From Phallusia mammillata (taxonomy: Eukaryota > Chordata > Ascidiacea > Phlebobranchia > Ascidiidae): DNA of 64,000 nt. Of the stretch, positions 22,501 through 36,840 are shown one piece after another (the first letter of the stretch is position 1; every line of letters begins with the position of its first letter). A program made the translations under genes and the position numbers. Location of the stretch: assembly GCA_003260075.1 (NCBI GenBank), contig QLIY01000086.1, positions 186,001 to 250,000 on the forward strand. Direction: 5' to 3'. The notes beneath the pieces are model-generated. The model did not search any database. It was not told the origin of the DNA and saw only the letters and a list, made by a program, of their open reading frames with translations.

Positions 22501-25500
22501 GACGATCCCGCAACTCATGTCTCATGACCTAGATCTCGAAAAACTTACACCTCTGTTTGGCTATATAACCGTCTCACCGCCGTCTTACTTCATTCATTCA
22601 GGGGCAGCCTTTGGTAGAGGACGACCGTCGAACTATTGTTCATGAGGAGAAGGGCCAGTTTGGCTTGGAGATTCTTGGCTTGACTATGGCTGATACTGGG
22701 GAATATGAGTGTGTGGCTGAAAACGAGGCAGGGGAAGCGAGATGCAAAGTTTCAATTGACGTTGAAGGTACAGCAGAGGCAAACGTCAACGCTTGGTCAT
22801 GTTGCGGCAACGTATAGATTGGGATAGAGTTCGATAAAAAGTACTAGGAAAGAGGGCTCAAACGGCTAGTAAAGAGGGCTCAAACGACGCAATGTAACTG
22901 ATTTTAATTTGCCTAAGTCTGATTCAAGTCTGTGTTTACATGGAAGTTTAGATGTGTATCCTGTGTAACGCTTACATTTTTTTCTTAAGAACAGATAGAA
23001 GGTTTAGGGTTTACATAGTAGTGAAGGAATAGTTAGACCAATTGTCTCTTAGTTAACTATAGTGAGTTAGTGATAACTTTAAAAATAGCTAGCATAAGCG
23101 CCAGTTGGTAAGTATTTATTGATTTGTATAAAAACAACGACAGAAGCTTCCCTTGTTGACGTTTTGCGGCAAACTGCGACGATGGATTCACAGACATCCA
23201 GTGACATGACCATGACACCAGCACGGTTCGTCACAGAGCCAAAAAGCGAAACAGCGGCAACAGGTAAGATTTCACAAACTGCTGAAACAAATCATTCAAT
23301 AGTCCGCGAAGTGTATTAAATGCTAGTTAACGACAAAAAATGTTCAATGTGCTCTTATACTAATAAGTTACAAAATTTTAAGGTGACACAGTCGTTTTCA
23401 CGGCTGTGGTTGCCGGCGAGCCGGGGCCAACTGTTCAATGGAACAAAGGAAAATGGAGACAAATCAAAAGCTACGGACGATTCAAGATTGACCATGACCA
23501 GGCAACACGCACACATACCCTCACTATATCAGTATTGGACAACCCCGATACCGGGATGTACAGGTATAAATGCTTGTCATTTAACTGAAAATAACGTTTT
23601 CCTGATGCTATAAACTGTAAAGTCTAGCCCAAGACGGAATTTAGTAATTGCTAAGCTTTTTGTCTACCACATGATAAGTAAAACGGTGTTTGTTTAGGTG
23701 CATTGCCAGAAACAAAGCTGGAGAAGCGTCCGTGCAATTTGATTTAAACGTCTCCGAAAATTTGGTTACGGAAAAACTGGACAAGACAGAGCTGAAAAAG
23801 TAAGTCACGTTTCCACAACTAACAACAATACCAATAATCTCAGTTTAACTAAGTGTTTTTGGGCATTAGGGCTCCCGTTAAGGAAAAGGAAGAATCGGAT
23901 TTGGAAACGATAGCTGAGCTATTGAAGGAGGTTGATCCCAAGGAGTATGAAAAATATGCCAGACATTACGGTATCACCGACTACAGACAACTTCTTACCC
24001 ATTTAGAGGAAATGCAGGCCAAGGAAGAACCGGTACGCATTTTTATGTCTAGTAAACTCGCTTGTTTGCACTTATTTAGCTATATATGTATTTCAACATT
24101 GTGTTGTTATTACAGAAATCGGTTGAGGACGAAGCCGCCGAGGTCAGAGATTTATACAAACTAATGACCAGAAGCTTGTCCATCTCCGAACCAGTCAAGG
24201 TGCTCAAAGACCTTTCAGACGTCAGTGCACCAATGGGTGACGACGCGAAATTCGTTACAGAGCTTATCATTAACGTACCAGGCATTGAAATTAACTGGTA
24301 AGTGACTATTGACTTGCAATATAAAGGCCAAAGCTCTGGTATAACTAGTGCATATGCGGTGTAGGTATAAGGGCAATGAAAGAATCCTCGACTGCAGCAA
24401 ATACGAAGTCCTCCACGAGGGCACCATGTACATGATGGTCGTCAAAAACATGACAGAAGAAGATGTCGGTGATTACCGAGTTGTAGCTGGCCCACACTCC
24501 TCCACAGCCACGTTAACGTTGGCATCACCCACAGGTAAACTTTGGCTAGATGTGTGATAAATGAATATAGCTGTATACTAGTTGGTATGGCAAATGAGTG
24601 TGTACGTATATCCACGTTCAATTTTGGCATTCAGAACTTCCTGTTAACCAAAAACAAAAGCCGTTTGCTGATAAATTGGCTGAAACTGTTACTGATGCTC
24701 CCGTGGAGAAAACAAGAGAAAAACCCATAACGGTAAATCAAACAACAAAAGTAGAGAAATCCGAAGACACGGAAACAGTGTCCATGCAAAAGTACGAGGA
24801 AAAGACTTCTAAGAAGGACACTAAACTAGACGAAAACCGCGTAATGTTTGACGTGTTAGCGAAAGACAAAGAGAGCAGATTAAAGGCGGATATTAAATTA
24901 ACTGAGAAACGTGTAGATGAATCTACCTCTAAGAAGAATGTGAAGGCCGCAGCTAAACCCGTGGAAAGCCTCAAAGCCGACGATACCCAGCTTAAATCGG
25001 TTGCAATCACGAAACCCGAAAGTAAAGAGATGTATCAAGTTCAAGAAGCACCCAAAGTTCAACAGCAGCTACCTAAAAGTGACAAATGCGTTAAAACTGA
25101 TGTACCTTTAACAGAGACAGATTCTACTTCATTTCCTGAAACCGAAAAATCTAAGAAGCCCACGCGTGAGTTAATCACGGCACCCACCATTTCATGTTTC
25201 CCAAATCGCTCCTCACTTCATCAACTTTTTTTTTAAATCTACCTTTATTTACTAATATTTTGTTTTTGTAGTTGCGTTCAAAAAGCACTTGGAGAAGCAA
25301 AGAGTAAAAGAAGGTCTCCAAGCCACATTCGAATGCACTGTGAACATCGCTGAAGCCAACGTTACTTGGTTCAAGGGCGATACCAAACTGCGCAAGTCGC
25401 GCAAATATGACATTTCCTCCAAGTCCCTGGACAGGGGCATGGAACACACGCTCGTGGTGAAGGATATGCGACCTGATGATGAGTGCACTATCACCGCTAA

Positions 25501-28500
25501 AGCTGCACATACCGAATACGGCAATGACACCACATCGGCAAGACTTGAATTTTCCCCTGAAGGTCAGTATTTGTTGTTTTCTTTGGGATCAATTCGCGAG
25601 CATTTTGATACAAAATTTTATACGACCCAAGGATTTACAAAAATATTAACTTTTGTGCTTTTTCTCTCTTCCCTTCATAATCATGATCATTGTACCTGCA
25701 TATCTTACAAACCCCCCTTTCCCTTGTCATGCATTCTACGGTTTCTATTCCCACAAAATACACAAAACAGTATTCGTAAAGCCGCTAACTGACCGCAAAA
25801 TATGCGAAGGTGAGGCGGTAACGCTCGAATGCGAGTTAATCAAACCCAACGAAGAAGTAGTTTGGCTCAAAGATGAAAAGCAAATATACCCGGGTGGTAA
25901 ATACACAATGGGTCGCAAGGGTTCGCTGTTGAGTCTCACAATTCACGATCCAATCAAAATGGACGAGGCAGTGTACTCGTGTGCGCTCAAGCGTAACTTG
26001 CAGCGTCGCGCATCATCGAATCTCGAAATTGACGCAAGTACGACATTTTTAAATCTCAAATATTCTGCTTTTAAATAACTTTAATAGCCTTACTCTCCCT
26101 GCCTAAGTCATCATACATCATTACCTTGTAACCTTACAGCTGTAGTGTTTACAAAACCTCTGGACGAGGTAATCACTGTGTCGGAGGGCAAGAGTCTTAC
26201 GCTGACATGCAGTGTGTCACGCGAACGCGCCCGCGTTCAGTGGCTCCGCAATGGTGTCAAACTCAAACCCGGACCCCGATACAAAACCTCCATATCTGGT
26301 GCCACTCGGCGTCTAACTATAAATGACGTCACTCGCGAGGTTGACGATGGTTCGAAGTTTTCCTGTCGAATTTTGGATAACGAAGATGTGACGGAGTCGG
26401 TCACAGTGATCTCAGTGCCAGCGATAAGTACGCATATCACTATCACCGAACCGCTCTGCACCAAAGCTGGTTTTCACATCGCGACTGGTTTCTGCATTTC
26501 ACTCACGTCTGGGCTTTAGTAAACCGGCAATTCATCTTGCGTTGATCATTTTTTTTGACCCACATGTCACACTGATTGATTTTCTACAGTACACAACTAT
26601 TTTGTACTGTCCTATGATCACTGAGCACGATTACCTTGTTGCATGCTTCTCACGAACGGCAAATACAACCTAGCATTAACTAAATTCTCTGTTTTTCCAG
26701 GCGACGATATATTAAAGGAAATGAAAGACCAAACGGTCGTAGAAGGCAAAAAGGCAACATTTGAATGTCTTATCAGCCGCGAAGACGGCAAAGTCACCTG
26801 GTACGCAGGAGAAAAACAAATAAACCCACAGGTACGTTACCTAACTCAAATATAGCTTAATAACAAACATGAAATAAAACAATCGTTACATCAAAACAGG
26901 ATAAGAAATACAAGACCCTGTCGATGAAAAGCCTAAGGAGGCTTATAGTGGTGGACTGTACTATGGATGACAAAGTCGCCTACACATGTTGTTTCGGCGA
27001 CAAAAAATCAACAGCAAACCTTGAAGTTACTCGTAAGTCAAGGACTCATTACTTACATGTGTATGACTTTACAGTTTGGTTATAACATTTCTGCCTTTAA
27101 GCTGCTATGAAAGAGGAGGAAGCAAGTGTATTGCAAAAGAAAATTCGCCACATCGAGGTCGAGCCTGAGCCCGAGCCTGAAAAAGTGGAACTGAAACCTA
27201 TTCCCGGACTGAAATTTACAAAACCCTTAGAGGACCAAACCCCAAAGGTAAAAAATTCTTCTATCTCATTATACGACAAAAATACTTTGCTTATTATGAT
27301 TAAAATGTATAGCCAGTTTTTTGTACTTATTCAAATAAAATCTAACATTCAATTCAATTGTAGGAGGGCAGTACTGTCGCTCTTGAGTGCGAGCTCTCCC
27401 ATCCAAATGTACCTGTAATGTGGTACAAGGGGAACGAGAAAATATACAAGAGCAAAGAATATCAAATATCGACTGAGAAACAATCGCATGTACTTCAACT
27501 ATCTGATGTGTCAAGCAAAGATTTTGCGCAATACCAATGCCAAGCCATTCCAAACCCTGATGTGATCACCGCATGTAGAGGTAAGTTTGATGACATTAAG
27601 TTATTCATGTATCCCTTTAAAATATTTTGCATATCCCTTTAATGTATATATATATATTTTTTTTTTTCATTTTACAGTGAAACCAGCTGAAGCAGGTATG
27701 TATTTGAAGTTAAATATATAATAAACTATTTGTACGGTAAGATTTTATTCAACAATGTCCCAACCACTTCATATACATTTAACATGATCATTTTGTTCTG
27801 TAATTTGTTTGCATGCTAAATCATATCACCCATATGTCATTACACCTCATCCCATTGTGGCCACAGCGTCGACAAAATTCCTAAAAACCCTGAGTGACAA
27901 CCACTCAAGCGAGCACGATCACGTGGTTCTTGAGTGTGAGGTCGACAAGCCAGACGCAAAGGTCAACTGGACTTTCAACGGCAAGATAGTGACTACAACA
28001 CCAGGTATGCAACCAGCATCTGTTTAAAAATGGTATTGTAAGTGGCAAGTATAAAACCTTGTTGTCATTTAAGGAAAATACACCGTAGAGACCAAGGGTC
28101 GCAAACGCCAGCTTTGCATCGAAAACCTTGCCATTGAAGACGAGGGCAAATATGCATGTCAGTCGGCGGACGCTATGACTATGACGGAAGCTAATGTCAC
28201 AGTTGAAGAAAAGGAAATCAAACTGTTGAAAAAGGCCCGTGACGTGAACGTGTGTGAAGGAGAACAAGCACTCGTGGACATGGAAATATCTGACGAGCGG
28301 GTAAGAAATTAAGCCAACCATATATGCTTTTCCGTGTATGATTAGACTGGAAATGTAAATTTTGGATTTATTTTGGTAGGTTCATTGCCAATGGTTGATC
28401 AACGGGCAAACTGTTGAGGCAAGTGAAAACATCCACATTGTCGAGGATGGAAGGAAAAGATCAATCTGTATCAAGAAGGTCAACTCATCGCATCGTGGCG

Positions 28501-31500
28501 AGGTAAAACATTAAAAAATTGATTAAAAGTAACTATTTAACTAACCTCAATTTTCATATAGCTCACAATGGTGGCCGGTCGTCTGCGCACAGGCGTTCAT
28601 GTCATGGTTATGGATCTTCCAGTGTCATTCACAACACCTCTTAAAGATCAGATTGCCCAGGAACGCGGCAATGCGCTCTTCACATGTGAAGTGAGCCGCC
28701 CAGATGCCGACGTTAAATGGATTCGGTATGTCTGCTTTACTTAATCATCTTGGTTATTGATATTTTCCGTGTTTAACAAACCGTTGATGTACTAGGGACA
28801 GACGAACTGTGATCCAGAACAGCGATAAATATGAAGTGTCCGCCGAAGGCATGGTGCGCACTCTAGTGCTGCGTGATGTTAGCTATGATGATGAAGTTAC
28901 TTTCACATGTGATGCAGAGGACAGCAAATCGACTGCTAAGCTTACAGTCACAGGTAAGAAAGTAATCCTCTTAGATTTTATTAAAGTAGTCAAATTGCAC
29001 AACAAGCAATGTTTTTAGCCCGTTTGGTCGAGTTTGTTAAACCGCTGGAAGACCAAGAAATTCCAGAGGGTGAAAATGCTACCTTCGCCTGCGAGCTTAA
29101 CTTTGACGATGTGGCAGTGACATGGTTTAAGAAGGGCGTGAAACTGCAAAAGGGTCGTGGTGTGCAGATTGAAGTTAACGGAGCTTGTCATAAGATCACG
29201 TTTGACGAATGTACACAAGAGGATATGGGAACCATCTCGATGTCAGCTGAAAACTTACAGGTATTAACTGCCGTCCTGACTGTATTCGATGCAATAAGTA
29301 TGAAGCTGTACAATAAAACTTACTGAACACTTTTAGGCTGAAGCTGAACTCAAGATTATTACAACTGAACTGGCGATCGTAAAAGGACTTGAAGATCAGG
29401 CAGTGATTGAAGGCGATTCAGTCACACTTGAAGTCCAGCTAAACAAATCTAACGTCGCTGGTAATTATATGTCTTAACCAAGCAACTAACATTTAGGCAC
29501 ACAAAATAGCCCTTTAAACTTCCTTTGTTTTAGGTTCATGGTACCGTAATGGTGTCCGTCTTGCCCGAACTGATTTGATTGTCATTCGCGCCGAGGGCGA
29601 CAAGCACAGTGTGACCGCCAAAAACCTGACAGTAGGTGACGCTGCTGAGTTTTCCTTCACTGCTGACGGATGTCAATCATCAGCTAATATCGTCATCAAA
29701 GGTATATTTCTCAGTATAAAATGATATTTAGGGTTGCTGTTTTTCTGAACGGGTTTTCTTTCAGAACGCCCAGTCATGTTTACCAAGAAGCTTCAGCCAG
29801 TTAGCATCACTGAGATGGATGTGGTTGAGCTCTCCTGCGAGGTAAGCCGCGCTCAAGGTGAGGTTACATGGTGGAAAGGCGACGAGCAATTGGTCGAAAG
29901 CGAGAGAATCGAGTTTGTCAAGGAATCATGCTGGCGACGACTGGTCATCCTTAAGGCTCTGTACAGTGACGAGGCTGAGTATACTTGCAAATGCGAGGCT
30001 GATGAAACTACGGTGCCCTTGACCGTCGGAGGTAGTACACTTGGTTAAACGTCAAGCCTTCTTCAAGTAACACTTGAAATTTATTTCTCAGGTCGAAACA
30101 TCAAGATTCGCCGTGACCTTCGTGATGTTGAGACAACTGAAGGTCAATCAGTGACGTTTGAATGCGAGATTTCTCATGATGACGTCAAGTCACGTTGGTA
30201 CATTAACGAGCAAATAGTCAAAGAAGATGACAACACCATGTAAGAATAAGTCTATTATAATTCCATGTGCATATTCATGGGAATATAAACATCTAACATT
30301 GTTTTCAGCATCGAGGTTGTTGGCCGTAAGCACAGACTCACAGTCAATAAGGTTACAAGCCAGCACAGTGGCAGCGTGAAGTTCGTTGCTTCCAAGGCAA
30401 GCACCGATGCCACTCTGACTGTTATGGAACCATTGGTTGAGTTTGCTACCCAGATCCAAGACCTGATCATTGAAGAGAAGGCTCAAGCCATCTTCGAGTG
30501 CGAGGTACGATTTCATCTCTTTTCGTCATCCTGCAGATTTTGTACCTGTAAGCTTACTGATGAATAATAAAACAACTGACCTTTTCTACAGGTATCTCGA
30601 CCAAATGCTGAAGTGCGTTGGTACAAGGGTCGTGCTATCATCCGAGACTCTGAAAAGTACGAGATCCTTGCCGATGGCTGCAAGCGCACTCTTATTATCA
30701 AACAGTGCACTTTCGACGATGAGAAGAAATACACATGCGACGCAGAGGATGCAAGAACCAGCGCCAAGCTTACAGTACAAGGTAAGATCTTAAGCACCAC
30801 TATAGGAATTATGAAACACTTTTTTCAACTGTTCTAAACACTACCTGTCGTTTCAGCTCGTGCAATTAAGTTCTTGCGTCCCTTGGAGGAAAAGACTCAC
30901 GTAGTCGAACGTGAAGAAGTAACTTTTGAGATTGAATTGTCCCATCGCGACGTCGAAGTAATCTGGTACAAAAACGGTGCGAAAATGGCCAGGACCAAAA
31001 ACATCGATTTGACCAGTGAGGGCACGGTCCACAAGATGATCATTCACCGCGCCAGTATGGACGATTATGGTGTTGAGATTGTTGCTCAAGCTGAAGAGGA
31101 GTCTTCGATGACCACGTTCTTCGTGGAAGGTGAGCTAAAGCTAGATTTGTTTGAGTTGAATGATATACTAAATCACATTGTTATGAATAGAAATCGAAGT
31201 AAAGATCACAAATGAACTTGAAGATCTTACTGTAATTGAGAAGGAAGAAGCTGTACTTACGGTTTCCACCAACTATGACTGTGTACCTCACGTGTGGTAT
31301 AAAGGTAAACTGCGCTGCTTTAACGCATTGTTACTAGGTTGCAATCGAAATATTACACATGTTATGCCTTTAGACGACGTGAAACTTGTCAAAAGTCACG
31401 ACATTGAAATGACTGACGAAGGAACACTACACACGCTTAAGCTATCGAATTGCACATTGGAGGACAGCTCTCAGATTAAGTTTGTTTCAAAATCCGCAGA

Positions 31501-34500
31501 AAGCACAGCTCAGCTGACGGTTATTGGTAAGAATTGTATACATTTCAACGTTAATCAATCAACAACAGCCAACAATGTATTTATTGCGTTTATCCTTGCA
31601 GAACCTCCCGTGGAATTCCCTAAGCAGCTTGAAAGCGATTTGACGTGCGAAGAAATGGACCGAGTCGTCCTAGAGTGTCACGTGAGCCGCGCCAACGCAC
31701 AGGTCACGTGGCTCAAGGATGACAAGGAAATTGAATCAGACGAAAAACACGTGATCGAGACTGAGGGAATCGTACGTCGCCTGGTGTTTACCGATGTTGC
31801 TGTTGACGACTCTGCAACATGGACATGCGACGGTGTAGACGCAACAACTTCATGTCAACTTATTGCCAAAGGTACAATAAACGCTTTATTGCATCTAACT
31901 GGGGGGGGGGAAACTCCTTGTCAACTTATTGCCAAAGGTACAATAAACGCTTTATTGCATCTAACTGGAATTTATACGCTTTTCTCTATCGTTTAGAATT
32001 GGATATTAAGTTCACGAAGAATTTGAAGACAGCGTCCATCCGAGAGGGCAAGGATGCGCAACTCGACTGTGACATCACCACAGGCAAACCAGTTGCTGTA
32101 GAGTGGTGTCACTTCGGCAAACCGGTGGTAGAGTCGGAGCGTGTAGTCATAAACAGAGATGGCAAGAAACTCCAGCTGGTCGTCAAAAACCTTACGGTAT
32201 GTCAAATGAACAGAACACAAAACAATTACAGATAAAATTCAAACCCAGCACAGTACAATACTATATATTTTGCTTGCAGGTTCGTGACGACGGCCATTAT
32301 AGTTGCCGAGTACGTGACGCTAAAACTGAAGCAAAGCTCACGGTTACTCAGGAGCCAAACAAGATCGTCGGTCAACTGACAAACCTCGAAGCAGTCGAGG
32401 AACAGCCTTCAGCGACATTTACATGCATTCTTGCAAGGTAGTACAAATTGTTCTCACATGTTTATGTTAGACATTTTCCAATTACCAGCTCGAATACTAA
32501 TTTGTGATACTTCTGCAGAGAGATCGGCAATGTTAAATGGATAAAGGACAACAAAGCAGTCGAAATATCCGACAAGTACGAATACGTCAGCGTTGGTACT
32601 GAAAGATCTCTCATCGTAAAAGACATCTGCAAAGCTGACAAAGGAAAATACACTTGCACCATTGGTGACTCGAAGTCTACAGCTCAGATGACTGTTAAAG
32701 GTACACATCTCAAATATACCGCAAATCACATTGAAAACAGCAAAACATTTTCGATAAATTTAAATAAATTTATCAACAGACGGAGTTAAGTTCCTTAAAC
32801 GTCTCACCGACGCCAAAACCTACGAAAAGGAAGAAATCACCTTGACTTGCGAAATATCTGACCCTGAGATACCCGTGCAATGGTACAAAGACAACCTACC
32901 GGTGATCGTCAGTGAGAAAGTGGTCATTACGCACGACAAAAAGGTCCATACGCTTACTTTGCCGTGGACCAGCTTCACTGATGCCGGCCAGTACAAATTG
33001 GTTGCAGGATTTGCAAAGTCGATTGCGGCTCTTACCATTGAAGGTAATGCACCATGCAATATCAGCAAATATCAATTGACCGGAAATAGTAAAATCAATT
33101 TTCTTTGCAGATGCACCACTCGAGTTCTTGGAGAAGATCGAGAACCAAGCTGTCGGACACTTGGGACAAGCTGTGTTTACTTGCAAAATTTCACCACGTG
33201 ACCAAAAGGTCGCATGGTATTTAGGCGAACAAGAGCTTACAGCATCAGACCGTTTCGTTATTGAAATCGACGACAAAATCCGAAAACTTACTATTAACGA
33301 CTGCACAGTTGACGACAGGTAACTTACACAAACACAAAAAGTCCTACAGTTAAATTTGCTAAAAAACACACCAAAGAAATGCAACTAAAATATAAACACT
33401 TTTATAGACTTACTGTAAAATGTGCTTTCGCTGACCAAACGACCACCGCAACTTTGGATGTTGACGATCCACCAGCATGGTTTGTCACTGACCTGAAAGC
33501 AGTAGAATGCACTGAGCGTGATGATGTCACCATGGAATGTGAACTGTCAAGACCCAATGTGGATGTAAGTTAACTCGTCTTATAGTATCCGAATTTAAGC
33601 ACATCAAACACATAACCTTGTTTTAACGATTTTAGGTCGAGTGGTTATGTAACGGGGCTCTAGTTCAAGAAAGTAATCGTTTGAAGTTTATTGCTGACGG
33701 AGTTTTCCGTCGCATGGAAATGGCGGTTGCTCAAATGAATGAGGCTGGTGATTACACCGTTCGTGTTTGCAATGAAGAAACTGCAACCACAGCTCATTTG
33801 ATAGTCAATGGTAGGTTTTCGTAACCACAAACTAAAACTATTAGTGCGAGGTTTTCACTGTGTACCTTTTTTATCTTAGAAATTCCTCCTGGTATTTTAA
33901 CCGAGCCCGAAGACGTCCATTGTGTCGCTACCGATGATGTGGAATTCGAATGCGTCATCAGCAAAGCGCGATACAACGTGACTTGGTTTTTCAATGAAGC
34001 CGAGGTCACCGCTGCGTTTGTAAAGGAAAATAAGAACAGAATAACCTTCACATCATCGGAAGATGGTCTTACTCGCACTTTATTAGTAAAAGATAGCTGT
34101 ATGGACGACAACTGCGAAGTGTACGCAGTGTGTGAAGATGCTGTCAAATCAAGGGTTGCAGAATTTAAGGTTGTGCCAATAATCTTTGAAATCCCACCAG
34201 TTGATGCGGTTGTTTGTGCCAACGAAACAGCTACATTTGTTGGTATTACAAACAAGCAAGGAGTCAAGGTAACTGTGTTTTTTTATGTAAACTATGCAAA
34301 TTAAAAACAAGTCAAATAAAACTTACATTTGCATTGTAGGTATCTTGGCTGCGTGATGGCAAACCGATTGAAGGTGACTATGGCACATCAATGCACAGCG
34401 AAGGATTTGAGTACTACCTCAAAATTAACGACTGCAGCTTGCGTGATGATCACAGCATTATTACAGCCAAGGTATATCTATCAAATTAGGCTTAAAGAAA

Positions 34501-36785
34501 ACATCACAACCATAACTAACCTGTATCCTATTTAGGTTGCTGATTTCGTTGCTACCGCACGTTTGTTGGTGGGCCCACCACCAGCACGTTTCGTTCATGA
34601 CAAATTGGACGATGTTACTGCTGAGGAAGGCTCCCGGGCTTGCATTAACGTCGATCTAACCCAGCTTGGTGGAAAAGTACAGTGGTTTGCGGAAGGTGAA
34701 CCGGTCATTCCAGATGCAAAACTACAGACAGTCGCTACTGGTTTGGTCCGAACTTTGGTGGTAGTTGACTGCAAACGCGGCAAAGACGAGGTAAAAAAAC
34801 TGTAACCATATTTTTGTGAACGTACTAAATATCAAAATTCTTAATGCACATAAACGCCACTGTGAAGTCATCAAACATTTCAGCCCAATAAAGCGAGAGG
34901 AGTGTATGTGCGCGCGCGCGCTTTCCACCCTTTTCTCCCTTTTCTTTCTTTATTTGTCTCGCGCAATGCGCTGCTATAAAACACCAGTTTTGGGCGGTTT
35001 TATGCTCTCGCTTCGTCAGCTTGTACACGAGTTGTCTGGTTCAAGCGCTAGCCTGGAAGGTTCGAATCTCACAGCGGCATCGTTATGATGACAAAATTGT
35101 GAAGCATGAATTCCAGTGAACGTTCAGGTTTTCTGAACTTAGCTGTTTCATTGATTAGAAAAATTTGCGCATCACTAATCTGAAGCGACTGCCGCAATTT
35201 TTAAACTTTACGCAATTTACTCGCAGCGCACATACGCGTGCCGTCTTGCCGGCGAGGAACTGAAGGCGCGATTGATCGTGACTGAGGCGCCTTTGCGCTT
35301 TGACAAAAAGCTTTGGGACAGAGATTGTGAACCAGCCAAGACATGCACTCTGGAATGCTTACTAAACAAGCCATTTGCAAACGTTGTCTGGACTGTTGAT
35401 GCAAATGTCATCAAGACCGACCGACGACATGCTATTAAAGTGTCTGACCAGGTAAACTTTTGACTGTCATTTAACCTACGGATGGTTCAGTTTTGTAATA
35501 AGTTAGTAGCAGTAAAATACAACCAAATGATTATCCATTTAAAGTTAGCAGTTACGCATGTAGCTAATTTGTTTCATTTCTTACCAAACAAGAACATATT
35601 TGGGAACTGGTTTTACAATGTTTTCTTTTGTTTTGAACTTTTGAGCAGCAATTTTGGACTTATTTTGCAGGGCAAAAAGCACACCTTGGAAATCGCCGAG
35701 TTTTCAGAGGCTGACCGTGGTCGTTATGCAGCTCAATGCGATGGTACAGACGTCCAAACGGCTGCTATCATCGATGTGGCCGTGGCTGCAAGTTTGGACT
35801 GTGAACAGGACGAAATCCTATTGAAAGCCGATACGCCCGGCGAAGTTGCTGTTGGATTTAAAGGAATGCCAAAGCCCGAAATCACATGGTTTAAGGTACA
35901 TTAACATCTTACAAAAATGTTTTCAGGATTGTGTAGTAAACGTTCACATTGGTTGTAGGAGAAGGAAGACTCCTTGGTCCGTGTATCATCGGAGAGCTTT
36001 GTAATTACAACAGAGACTACAAAGCTTCGTCTGCGCAAGCCTACAGTATCTGACGCTGGCAGATACAAGGTCATGGCCAAGAACAAATACGGAGAGGATA
36101 GCTGCTTCGTGACCATTGTTGTGATCGGTAAGTGTTGCAATAAACTGTATACATGTACTGTACATTGTTTGGTGGTGGTAACATGTACTATTGCTGTGTT
36201 GTCACATAGATCGACCTGAGGCACCACTAAATCTCACTGTTACCGAGGTTACGGCCAACAGTGCCACATTGCAGTGGGAAGAGCCCGAACAGGACGGTGG
36301 TTCGCCAATTGTGAGCTTCCTCGTCGAGAAACGCGACGTCAAACGCAAGATGTGGCAGACCGTCTGCGAATCAGCAGAAGAAACGGAGATTAAGGTAAAC
36401 AGCATCTCAAGCACATACAGTTTCGGTATTGTTGGTTGGTTTCTATAATCAGTTGTGTTCAGGTTGAGAAACTGACAACCGGATCTTCATACCTCTTCCG
36501 TGTGTCTTGCGAGAACAAGGTTGGCCTTTCCAAACCAGCTGAAATTACCAACCCGATTTTGGCTAAATCGCAATTTGGTAAGCACATGAGATTTTGCACT
36601 AACAGAGTTGATATCGTTACTAAATATTCATTCTATTATTTACAAACATTTTTTTCGTTTTTAGAACTCCCAGAAGCGCCCCAGAGCGTGACACTTACCG
36701 ACGTACGTCGCGAATACGTCACTCTGACATGGAAGGCGCCATCATTTGACGGCGGCTCTCCGATTTCGCTTTACGTTGTCGAACT

Positions 36786-36840
<55 letters not shown>

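Noticed and set aside
22844-22886. Two near-identical 21-bp copies in an intron, considered as a tandem array or CRISPR-like repeat
   Set aside because: There are only two copies, adjacent, in a eukaryotic intron; this is a trivial small duplication.
16304-31000. Short plus- and minus-strand frames starting in introns and running into exons
   Set aside because: They are read-through versions of real exons or antisense shadows. The splice-chained frame explains every Ig segment in these stretches.
35035-35092. tRNA-like or SINE-like B box (GGTTCGAATCTC) in the 436-bp intron
   Set aside because: The would-be T-stem has mismatches and I cannot build an acceptor stem, D arm or A box at the right distance, so it is not a tRNA gene.
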